From: Pseudohaliea rubra DSM 19751
Lineage (GTDB): Bacteria > Pseudomonadota > Gammaproteobacteria > Pseudomonadales > Halieaceae
Assembly (NCBI RefSeq): GCF_000764025.1
Contig: NZ_KN234768.1
Coordinates: 1 to 43,726, forward strand
Direction of reading: 5' to 3'
Length of the DNA: 43,726 nt
Every line of letters begins with the position of its first letter. Position 1 is the first letter of the stretch. Both the position numbers and the translations under genes were made by a program. The notes beneath the pieces were generated by a model. The model ran no database searches, had not been told where the DNA came from, and saw nothing but the letters and a program-made list of their open reading frames with translations. This document shows positions 18,574-25,710 of this stretch, one piece after another.

Positions 18574-18927
18574 TCAAGCGCCGAGGAAGCTCTGCGCGGC
18601 GCGGTGACCCTCGGCCAGTGCCGCGGCGAGGGCGTCGAGGCGATCGTCGTCGGGTTGTTCGCCGGTTTCGATCCCGCCCTCGAGGGTCGCGAAGGCCTCG
18701 CCCAGCGCCGGCAGGCCGACGCTGCGCTGGAGGCCGGCAAGGGTGTGTGCTTCCCGGGCCGCGGTCTCTCTTTCGCCCAGAGCCAGGGCCTCGCGCAGCG
18801 CCGCAAGCCGTTCGCCGGACTCGACATGGCACTGGGCCAGGATCGCGGTCAGGGTCTCACTGCCAAGGTCCGTGCGGAGCCGCGCCAGCTGCTTCTGATC
18901 CGGCCCGTAGGCCGTGCCCCGGCTCAT
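18574..18927 (-). CDS. Hpt phosphotransfer protein, LuxU-like
   Basis: A 117-residue single-domain histidine phosphotransfer protein. The phospho-accepting His is H61 in REAHTLAGLQRSVG; the residue after the HTL, usually Lys in HxLKG, is Ala here. The rest is a helical bundle with no kinase domain. The start ATG at 927 has a GAGGAG ribosome site overlapping the end of the response-regulator gene five bases away, so the pair is one operon. The order regulator-then-Hpt and the partner's similarity to LuxO match luxO-luxU of Vibrio, where LuxU relays phosphate from hybrid kinases to LuxO. No hybrid kinase is in the window. Confidence 0.75.
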   Translation of the reverse strand: MSRGTAYGPDQKQLARLRTDLGSETLTAILAQCHVESGERLAALREALALGERETAAREAHTLAGLQRSVGLPALGEAFATLEGGIETGEQPDDDRLDALAAALAEGHRAAQSFLGA

Positions 18928-18931
18928 CCGT

Positions 18932-20293
18932 CTACTCCTCGTCCCCGGACTGCTTCCAGGACTGCAGCTTGCGATACACCGTGGAGGGGGCGACCTCAAG
19001 GAGTCCGGCAGCGCGGTTGACATTGCCGTCGCAGGCGGCGATGGCATCCTCGATGGCGCGTTTTTCCACCATCCAGAGCGGTTCGACCACCTCCCGGGCG
19101 GTGGGCGAGGCGACGACTGGGGACGCAGGTTCCGCCGTCGGCTCCTCCATGGGTATATGCCCGGTCTGCAGGTAATTCGGGAGCATGGCCTCGCTGACCT
19201 GACCCGCATCCTGCAGCACAACAATCTCCTGCAGCACGTTCTGGAGCTGACGGACATTGCCGGGCCAGGGGTAGCGCTGCAGCGCTTCCATGGCGTCCTC
19301 GCTGAAGCCGCGGAAACGCTTGCCCGTTTCGCTGGCGAAGCGGGCGAGATAGTGCGCGGCGAGGAGGGCAACATCGCCTCCGCGCTCGCGCAGCGGGGGC
19401 ATGCGCAGCGGTACCACGTGCAGCCGGTAGTACAGGTCTTCGCGCAGGGTGCCTTCCTGTACCGCGCGCAGCGGGTCGCGATTGGTGGCGCAGATAATGC
19501 GCGAGTCCACCTGCGTCTCGTCGCTGCCGCTGCCATGAAAGGTGCCGAACTGGACGAAACGCAGCAGCTTGGTCTGCAGCTCCGGCTCGAGCTCGCAGAC
19601 CTCGTCGAGGAACAGCGTCCCCCCATCGGCGCTGCGGGCGGCGCCATCGCTGCCGAAGAGGGCATGGTCGAGGCGGTCACTGGGCATGGCGCCGCAGTTC
19701 AGGACGACGAAACCGGCGTCGGCACGAACGCTGTTGTCGTGGATGGCGCGGGCGGCGAGCTCTTTGCCTGTGCCGCTCTCGCCGACCACGAACACTGCTG
19801 CATCGCTTGCGGCGAGAGCCTCGATGGTTTGGTAGACCGACTGCATGGCCGGCGAATCACCGACAAACTGCTCGAAGCCGGTGCCCTGGCGGCGGGTCAT
19901 GCGGGCGTAATCGCGACGCAGCTTCTGCTGGGCAACGGTGTTGTCAAGCGTGACCAGCAACCGGGTGGCGTCAAAGGGCTTGGTGATGAAGTCGACGGCG
20001 CCGCGCCGTACGGCCTCGACGGCCATGTCGGCGGTGGCATAAGCCGTCATCACCACGATATCCGGCGCGTCTTCGTGGGACAGGAGTTCATCGACGAAAT
20101 CGAGGCCGTTGCCGTCGGGCAGCTGTACGTCCAGCAGAACGATATCGACGGGCATCTCAGCCAGGGCCTGGCGCGCAGCGCCGATGGAGGCCACGGCCGA
20201 GACTTCGTAGGGGGCGTTGCTGAGATAGCCCCGATAAATAGAGGTCATCGACTGGCTGTCTTCGACCAGTAATACTCTGGGAGAATTTCTCAT
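18932..20293 (-). CDS. LuxO-like response regulator with AAA+ domain lacking the GAFTGA loop
   Basis: A 453-residue NtrC-family regulator. The receiver domain (residues 5-118) keeps every phosphorylation residue: E11, D12, D55, T83, K105. The AAA+ domain (about 143-370) has Walker A GESGTGKE (171-178), Walker B TLFLDEV (226-232), the arginine-finger segment REDLYYRL and sensor II. Between LFG and ADGGTLFLDE the usual stretch with GAFTGA is missing: only SDGAARS remains. Without that loop the protein should not remodel sigma54. A Fis-type helix-turn-helix closes it (412-443, AIAACDGNVNRAAGLLEVAP), similar to LuxO. The start at 20293 is set by the receiver's usual N-terminus; no strong ribosome site precedes it. 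VpsR and TyrR are other known examples of members without GAFTGA. Confidence 0.85.
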   Translation of the reverse strand: MRNSPRVLLVEDSQSMTSIYRGYLSNAPYEVSAVASIGAARQALAEMPVDIVLLDVQLPDGNGLDFVDELLSHEDAPDIVVMTAYATADMAVEAVRRGAVDFITKPFDATRLLVTLDNTVAQQKLRRDYARMTRRQGTGFEQFVGDSPAMQSVYQTIEALAASDAAVFVVGESGTGKELAARAIHDNSVRADAGFVVLNCGAMPSDRLDHALFGSDGAARSADGGTLFLDEVCELEPELQTKLLRFVQFGTFHGSGSDETQVDSRIICATNRDPLRAVQEGTLREDLYYRLHVVPLRMPPLRERGGDVALLAAHYLARFASETGKRFRGFSEDAMEALQRYPWPGNVRQLQNVLQEIVVLQDAGQVSEAMLPNYLQTGHIPMEEPTAEPASPVVASPTAREVVEPLWMVEKRAIEDAIAACDGNVNRAAGLLEVAPSTVYRKLQSWKQSGDEE

Positions 20294-20316
20294 GTGTCGT
20301 TGCGCCCGCCTCGCTC

Positions 20317-20328
20317 GTTCACGTGAAC
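20317..20328. promoter_or_regulatory. 12-bp perfect palindrome upstream of the LuxO-like gene
   Basis: GTTCACGTGAAC lies 24 bases upstream of the regulator's ATG. Its length and symmetry suit a dimeric helix-turn-helix protein, so it may be an autoregulatory operator. The binding protein is not known. Confidence 0.4.
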
Positions 20329-20400
20329 CGTCTTTGTTGTCCCACACGGTCACATCCAGCCATGCATTTTGCAATAAAACTCTCGTTTCGCCTAGTTCTT

Positions 20401-20412
20401 GCGTTGCAACGC
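20401..20412. promoter_or_regulatory. Second 12-bp perfect palindrome upstream of the LuxO-like gene
   Basis: GCGTTGCAACGC lies 84 bases upstream of the first palindrome, in the AT-richer part of the 173-base interval (20294-20466) between oxyR and the regulator. Its sequence differs from the first, so the two may serve different proteins. Confidence 0.35.
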
Positions 20413-20466
20413 TCAAAGTTTTTTCGCAGCTTGTGAGCCTGTTCGCGTTTTTCTTCCCGGCTCCGA

Positions 20467-21375
20467 TCATCGATTGCCGGTGAGAAGAGCAGCGATTTCG
20501 CGCTCCAGGAAAGCCCGCAACGGGTGAGAGGCGCGGGTGATCAGGGCGATCCCGCGGTGTGGCGGTGCCTGCAGGCGTACTTCGCGCAGGGAGGTCCCCT
20601 CGAGGACCCCGCTGGCGACGGCCATGGCCGGGAGCAGGGCGAGACCGCAACCGGCCTCGGCCAGCTGCACCAGCGTATCGATATTTGTTGCCTCGAAGCG
20701 TCTGCTGGCCTGGGCGCCGACCCCGCAGGCGGAGAGGGTGTGTTCGCGCAGACAATGCCCGGGCTCGAGCAGGATCACCTGGCTGGTATCGATCGCCGAC
20801 AGGCGCAGCGGCGCCCTCTGCTGCGCTACCGCATGCCCGGGAGCGGCAAGCAGTCGCAGCGGGTCGTCAAACAGGTGGGTGACCGCCAGGGTGCCCGTAT
20901 CCATCGGCAGCGCCAGCACCGCGGCATCGAGCTCGCCCCCGGAGACCTGCTCCAGGAGACTTTCGGTCTGGCGCTCGTGGAGGAACAGCTCGAGCTTCGG
21001 GAAGTGCTCCGCGGTGCCGGCAAGGAACTCGTGCAGCAGGTAGGGAGCGATGGTCGGGATCATGCCCAGGCGCAGGCTGCCGGTCCCTGGCTCCGCCTGC
21101 GCCCGGGCGAAGGCGAGGAGGTCCTCGCTGGCACTCAGGATCTGCTCGGCGCGCCCGCAGACCGCCTCGCCGGCGGGGGTCATGGCTACGTGCTGCCGGC
21201 TCCGTTCCACCAGCTTCATGCCGAGGGTGCGTTCGAGCTCGGCGAGGCCGCCGGACAGGGAGGACTGGGTGACGAAGCACTGCTCGGCGGCGCGGGTGAA
21301 GTTCAGCGTGTCGCGTACGGCGAGCAGGTAGGCGAGCTGTTTGAGAGACAGGGAGGCACTGCGTCGGTCGGTCAC
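20467..21375 (-). CDS. oxyR: Hydrogen-peroxide-sensing LysR-type regulator OxyR
   Basis: A 302-residue LysR-family activator of peroxide defence. The N-terminal winged helix (LSLKQLAYLLAVRDTLNFTRAAE) is followed by the substrate-binding domain with GHCLREHTLSAC, in which C208 and C217 are spaced exactly as the redox pair C199/C208 of E. coli OxyR; the family motif SLSGGLAELE is also present. A GTG start gives the normal N-terminus. A possible -10 (TAAACT, minus strand 21406-21411) lies just upstream, in the short gap after yhhQ. No catalase or ahpC gene is in the window. Confidence 0.92.
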   Translation of the reverse strand: MTDRRSASLSLKQLAYLLAVRDTLNFTRAAEQCFVTQSSLSGGLAELERTLGMKLVERSRQHVAMTPAGEAVCGRAEQILSASEDLLAFARAQAEPGTGSLRLGMIPTIAPYLLHEFLAGTAEHFPKLELFLHERQTESLLEQVSGGELDAAVLALPMDTGTLAVTHLFDDPLRLLAAPGHAVAQQRAPLRLSAIDTSQVILLEPGHCLREHTLSACGVGAQASRRFEATNIDTLVQLAEAGCGLALLPAMAVASGVLEGTSLREVRLQAPPHRGIALITRASHPLRAFLEREIAALLTGNR

Positions 21376-21430
21376 TGCAGGGAGTCCGTTCGGCCAGGGG
21401 GCCTCAGTTTAGCGCAGTTGCGTTGTGGTC

Positions 21431-22216
21431 TCAGTCCGCCGCCGGTGACAACGAGGCGCCGCCTGGCACGGCGGCCTGGCCCGGTTCCAGGCACAGATAG
21501 CGGCGCAGCAGGTGCACGGCCAAATAGAAGGGCCCCGTGTCGAGGAGCGCCACCGCCGCTTTGAAGGCGTAGTTGCTGCCGACGAGCACGAGCAGCGCGC
21601 CGAGGGCGATCTCGCCGCGGAGGAAGGCGGCGCCGAAGGTCACCGACACCACCATCAGCGAATCCACCATCTGACTCATGAGCGTGCTGAAGTTGTTGCG
21701 GATCCACAGGTGGCGCCCGCGGGTGACCCGCTTCCAGAAGTGAAACAGGTGCACATCGCAGTACTGGGCGGCGATATAGGCCAGCATGGACGCGAAGACG
21801 GCCCCGGAAGTGGTCGCATAGATGAGCTGGTACAGACCGATACTCGACTCGACCATTTCGCCGTTGGGGAGGGCGACGGGTGCGGCAAGCTGGAGGATCT
21901 GCCAGGGCGGCATGGCCTCGAGGGGCACTGAGGGCATGCTGTTGCCGAGAAAGAGCACAAAAAGAATCAGGAAGTTCAGGCCCAGGCCCACCGTTACCAG
22001 GAAGTTTGCCCGCGCTTTGCCGTAAAGCTCGCAGACCAGGTCCGTGCACAGGAAAGTGAGCGGGTAGGGCAGAACACCCACGGCCAGCGCCAGGGGCCCG
22101 AGCTGGACAAAACGGGTGATGCCGATCACGTTGAGCAGCGTCATCGCGCAGAGAAAGGTCCCGGCCAGGACCAGAAAGACCCGCTCGCGCCGCTCCTGCA
22201 GAATGTGCTCAGCCAT
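21431..22216 (-). CDS. yhhQ: Queuosine precursor transporter (YhhQ/VUT family)
   Basis: A 261-residue inner-membrane protein with about six to seven hydrophobic segments. It shows the family pattern PYPLTFLCTDLVCELYGK (residues 50-67), the ATTSGAVFASMLAYIAAQYCDVHLFHFWK block and the WIRNNFSTLMSQMVDS segment typical of YhhQ. YhhQ takes up preQ0 and preQ1 for queuosine tRNA modification. It overlaps the upstream dehydrogenase by an ATGA, so the two are co-expressed. The C-terminal 20 residues are a poorly conserved tail. Confidence 0.88.
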   Translation of the reverse strand: MAEHILQERRERVFLVLAGTFLCAMTLLNVIGITRFVQLGPLALAVGVLPYPLTFLCTDLVCELYGKARANFLVTVGLGLNFLILFVLFLGNSMPSVPLEAMPPWQILQLAAPVALPNGEMVESSIGLYQLIYATTSGAVFASMLAYIAAQYCDVHLFHFWKRVTRGRHLWIRNNFSTLMSQMVDSLMVVSVTFGAAFLRGEIALGALLVLVGSNYAFKAAVALLDTGPFYLAVHLLRRYLCLEPGQAAVPGGASLSPAAD

Positions 22217-22917
22217 CAGCTTTCCCGCTGCCCCAGGTTACCGTGCAGCACAGCACCGTTGATGACCGGGTTGTGATGTACCCAGGTGATGAGCTCGGCA
22301 ATTTCGTCGGGGTCGACCAGCCGATGGTAGCTGTTCATGGCACCGATGGCGTCGATCACCGAGCTGTCGTTGCCCAGATGCGTGCGCAGCATCTCCGTAT
22401 CCGTAAAGCCGGGGCAGACCAGCGCCGTGTGCACGCCGCGGCCCATGAGGTCCTGGCAGGTCGCGCGCATGAGGCCGAGCTGGGCGTGCTTGGAGACCAC
22501 GTAGCTGAAGGCGCCGGCGACCGCCTTCTCAGAGAGCGTTGAACCCACGTACACCACGCTCGAGCCTGCGGGCAGCGCCGGCAGCAGGCCCTGGTTGAGG
22601 GCATTCACCGCCAGGACATTGCTTTCCAGCACGGCGCGCAGCTGCGCATCGGGGCAGTCGAGGGCTGAATCCTTGTGCATCTGACTTGCGTTGTGCACCA
22701 GGGCCACGCTGTCGGCGGCGGCCACCGCCGGTGCCAGGGTCTCCAGGGCCCCAGCGATACTGGCGGCGTCCGTCAGATCGCAGGCAAGGTTGTGTACGCC
22801 GTCAAGCGGGCAGGGCCGGCGGGACAGGTTGTAGACCGTGAAACCGCGGTCCAGGAAGCGGGCGGCGCTGGCGCGGCCGATGCCGACGCTGGCGCCGGTG
22901 ATGATGGCGATGGGCAT
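22216..22917 (-). CDS. Short-chain dehydrogenase/reductase, possibly a pterin reductase
   Basis: A 233-residue classical SDR. The cofactor motif TGASVGIG is at residues 7-14, the HNAS element at 75-78, catalytic Ser126 (VGSTLS), and the Tyr139-x-x-x-Lys143 pair (YVVSK). A start at 22917 (MPIAIITGAS) is chosen because the nucleotide-binding loop must begin within ten residues. The gene is divergent from a pterin synthase-like gene and coupled to yhhQ. That context, and the similarity in shape to sepiapterin and dihydromonapterin reductases, suggests a pterin substrate; this is inference, as the SDR substrate loop is not diagnostic. Confidence 0.8.
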   Translation of the reverse strand: MPIAIITGASVGIGRASAARFLDRGFTVYNLSRRPCPLDGVHNLACDLTDAASIAGALETLAPAVAAADSVALVHNASQMHKDSALDCPDAQLRAVLESNVLAVNALNQGLLPALPAGSSVVYVGSTLSEKAVAGAFSYVVSKHAQLGLMRATCQDLMGRGVHTALVCPGFTDTEMLRTHLGNDSSVIDAIGAMNSYHRLVDPDEIAELITWVHHNPVINGAVLHGNLGQRES

Positions 22918-22975
22918 GGATTCCCCCGGAAGTTGTACGGTGCTTTCGCGGCCGGTTGGCCGCCGCCTGTCCAGC

Positions 22976-22981
22976 ATTATA
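22976..22981 (-). promoter_or_regulatory. -10 element of the SDR-yhhQ operon
   Basis: The minus strand has the consensus TATAAT 59 bases upstream of the dehydrogenase ATG. The expected -35 position is poor (AATCCA), so an activator may be needed. Confidence 0.5.
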
Positions 22982-23072
22982 CCGGCTGCAGGCGCCACTG
23001 GATTGGCTTGCGCATTGCCCGCGGTGAGCGGCCATGCCATCCTCCCGCACCCATGCCGAGCGAGGAACGCTG

Positions 23073-23564
23073 ATGAGCAACCGTGAGCGCCTGACCACGC
23101 TGTATATCGACAAGGAGAGTCACAAGTTCTCCGTTGCGCACTACACGATCTTCGCCGCCGGCGATCGGGAGCGGCTGCACGGCCACAACTACGCTGTCTC
23201 GGCGAAGATCGTCGCGCCCATGGGCAACAATGGTTTTGCCGCTGACTACAATGTGTATAAAGATCGCATCAAGGCGCTTTGCGACGAGCTCGACGAGTAC
23301 CTGATTCTCCCGGCGGATTCACCGTACCAGCGCATCGAGGAGCATGGCCACGAGTACCGCGTGACCTTCGGCGACGAAGTGATGCACTTCCTGCGCAGCG
23401 ACACGCTGGTGCTCCCCATTGTCAATGCCACCGTTGAGGAGCTGTCCCGCTATCTGCTCGAGCGGCTGCAGCACACCTCCCGCGGCGACGATCTTCGCGA
23501 GCTGCGGGTCTGCGTGGCCTCCGGCCCGGGGCAGAAGGGCTGTGCCAGCTGGCGCGCCGGCTGA
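23073..23564 (+). CDS. 6-pyruvoyl-tetrahydropterin synthase family protein with ExxHGH active site
   Basis: A 163-residue COG0720 protein. Zinc ligands are His23, His36 and His38. In QueD and in the pterin synthase proper, a catalytic Cys lies just before the HGH pair. Here that stretch reads GDRERLHGH, giving E33-x-x-H-G-H and no Cys. An ExxHGH active site is the published mark of PTPS-III enzymes, which cleave the dihydroneopterin side chain and can replace dihydroneopterin aldolase (FolB) in folate synthesis; other COG0720 clades also exist. The NATVEEL block near residue 125 carries another conserved active-site Glu. The ATG at 23073 follows a CGAGGAA site. The gene is divergent from the SDR and ends three bases from prlC. 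Confidence 0.8.
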   Translation: MSNRERLTTLYIDKESHKFSVAHYTIFAAGDRERLHGHNYAVSAKIVAPMGNNGFAADYNVYKDRIKALCDELDEYLILPADSPYQRIEEHGHEYRVTFGDEVMHFLRSDTLVLPIVNATVEELSRYLLERLQHTSRGDDLRELRVCVASGPGQKGCASWRAG

Positions 23565-23567
23565 GTC

Positions 23568-25601
23568 TCAGGCCGCTATGCCGCTATGTCTGAGCAGGGG
23601 CTCGATGTCGGGCGCTCTGCCCCGGAAGGCCAGGAACGTCGCCATCGCATCCCGTGAGCCGCCCATCTCCAGCACCTCCCGGAGAAAAGCCCGGCCGGTC
23701 TCGCCGTTGAAGATGCCCTCCTCCTCGAAGCGCGCGTAGGCGTCCGCCGACAGCACCTCGGCCCATTTGTAGCTGTAATAGCCTGCCGCGTAACCCCCCG
23801 CAAAAATATGGCCGAAGCCGTGCTGGAAGCGATTCCAGGCGGGTGGATGGACCACGGCGACCTCCCGGCGTACCGCCTCCAGCACCGTCTCCACCGGCGT
23901 TTCTTCGGCATGTTTCCAAACCAGATGCAGGCGGAAATCGAACAGGGCGAACTCGAGCTGGCGCACGGTCTGCATTGCGGCCTGAAAGCGGCGGGCGGCC
24001 AGGAGGCGCTCGACGAGGGCCTGCGGGATAGCTTCACCGCTGTCCACGTGCCGGCCGAGGCGGGCGAGGAAGCCGGCTTCCCAGCACCAGTTTTCGAGGA
24101 ACTGGCTCGGCAGCTCCACCGCGTCCCACTCGACGCCGTTGATGCCGGAAACGGCGGCGACAGTCTGCCGCGTCAGCAGGTGATGCAGACCGTGACCGAA
24201 CTCGTGGAACAGGGTGGTCAACTCGTCATGGGTGAGCAGGCTGGGGCGCCCGTCCTCCGGCGGCGAGAAGTTGCAGACCAGCCAGGCTACCGGCCGCTGC
24301 AGACCGTGGACACCCTCCCGGCGCACCCGGCAGTCGCCCATCCAGGCCCCGCCGCGTTTGCCGCTGCGGGCGTAGAGATCCAGATAGCAGTGCGCCAGCA
24401 GCTCGCCGTCGCGGTAGATCGCATAGAGAACAAGGTCCGGGTGGTAGCTGTCGAAGGCTTCCCCGGGGCGGAACTCGATACCGAAGAGCTCGCCGCAAAG
24501 GCTGAAGAGCGCTTCGAGAACCCGCGGTAGCGGCAGGTAGGGGCGCAGGTCCTCCTGGGAGATGGCATAACGGGCCTGCCGCAGCTGTTCGCTGTAGTAG
24601 GGCACGTCCCAGGCCTCGAGCTGCGTCGTGCCATCGTGTTCCCGGGCAAAGGCGCAGAGGGCGTCCCACTCGGCCTCGGCCTGGGGCCGGGCGCGGGCGG
24701 CGAGGTCTTCGAGGAAGGCGATGACGCTCGCCGTGTCCGGGGCCATCTTGGTCGCCAGGGATAGCTCCGCGTAATTGGCGAAGCCCAGCAGATCGGCAAG
24801 TTCGCGGCGGCTGTCGAGGATCTCGTGCATCACCGTGCTGTTGTCCCACTGCCCCGCGTGCGGTCCCTGGTCCGATGCCCGGGTCTGCCAGGCGGTGTAA
24901 AAGGCTTTGCGCAGGTCGCGGTCCTCGCCGTGGGCCATGACCGCGAGGTAGGTCGGGCCGTCAAGGGCGAGCCGATAGCCGCTCTCGCCCGCCGCGTCGG
25001 CGTTCCGCCGGGCGGCGGCCCGTGTGCTCCCGGGCAGGCCCGCGAGGCGTGCTTCGTCCACGGTGAGCGACCAGGCGTCGGTAGCATCGAGCAGGTTGTC
25101 GCTGAAGCGTGCGCTGAGCGTCGCCAGGTGCTGGCTGAGCTCGGCAAAGCGGTCCCGTTGCGCCGGCTCCAGGGCGACGCCGGCGAGGGCGAAGTCGCGC
25201 AGGGCGTTGTCGAGGGCACGCCGCCGGCCGGGCACGGCATCGACCGACGGGTCTTCCTTCGCCACCGCCTGGAAGGCCTCGTAGAGCGCGCGATGCTGGC
25301 CGAGCCAGCTGCGCCAGGCGGAGAGCTTCGGCAGGCACACATTGTAGGCGTGGCGGAGGGGCTCGCTATTGTTGACGCTGTTCAGGTGACTGATCGGCGC
25401 CCAGAAGCGCTCGAGGTCGTCCTCCAGCTCCTCGAGGGGCGCACAGAGCCGCTCCCAGGTGGCCGGGCCCGGCTCGGCAAGCAGCGCCTCGATGGCGGCA
25501 CGGTTGCTCGCCAGCAGCTGGTCGAGGTCCGCTTCGATGCTCGCGGGATCAATGGCGCCGTAACGGGGCAGTTCGGCGTCTGCCGGCAGGGGGTGGTTCA
25601 T
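23568..25601 (-). CDS. prlC: Oligopeptidase A (M3 family zinc metallopeptidase)
   Basis: A 677-residue cytosolic peptidase that degrades short peptides, including cleaved signal peptides. The HExxH motif is H466-E467-x-x-H470 (FHEFGHGLHHL), and the third ligand Glu is in the following helix (VELPSQFLENWCWE). FAGGYAAGYYSYKWAEVLSADAY near residue 610 is the family's C-terminal signature. The start MNHPLPADAELPRY aligns with E. coli PrlC. A TATAAC on the minus strand at 25606-25611 lies so close to the ATG that the mRNA may be leaderless. Confidence 0.95.
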   Translation of the reverse strand: MNHPLPADAELPRYGAIDPASIEADLDQLLASNRAAIEALLAEPGPATWERLCAPLEELEDDLERFWAPISHLNSVNNSEPLRHAYNVCLPKLSAWRSWLGQHRALYEAFQAVAKEDPSVDAVPGRRRALDNALRDFALAGVALEPAQRDRFAELSQHLATLSARFSDNLLDATDAWSLTVDEARLAGLPGSTRAAARRNADAAGESGYRLALDGPTYLAVMAHGEDRDLRKAFYTAWQTRASDQGPHAGQWDNSTVMHEILDSRRELADLLGFANYAELSLATKMAPDTASVIAFLEDLAARARPQAEAEWDALCAFAREHDGTTQLEAWDVPYYSEQLRQARYAISQEDLRPYLPLPRVLEALFSLCGELFGIEFRPGEAFDSYHPDLVLYAIYRDGELLAHCYLDLYARSGKRGGAWMGDCRVRREGVHGLQRPVAWLVCNFSPPEDGRPSLLTHDELTTLFHEFGHGLHHLLTRQTVAAVSGINGVEWDAVELPSQFLENWCWEAGFLARLGRHVDSGEAIPQALVERLLAARRFQAAMQTVRQLEFALFDFRLHLVWKHAEETPVETVLEAVRREVAVVHPPAWNRFQHGFGHIFAGGYAAGYYSYKWAEVLSADAYARFEEEGIFNGETGRAFLREVLEMGGSRDAMATFLAFRGRAPDIEPLLRHSGIAA

Positions 25602-25710
25602 CGGGGTTATACTCCGCGCTCGGGCCGGCCCGGGCCCGCGGTCCTGACGCAGGACGGCGTGCCACCGGCGACCACATTCAAAGTGACGTCTAGTGTCAAT
25701 GGGGATCATT

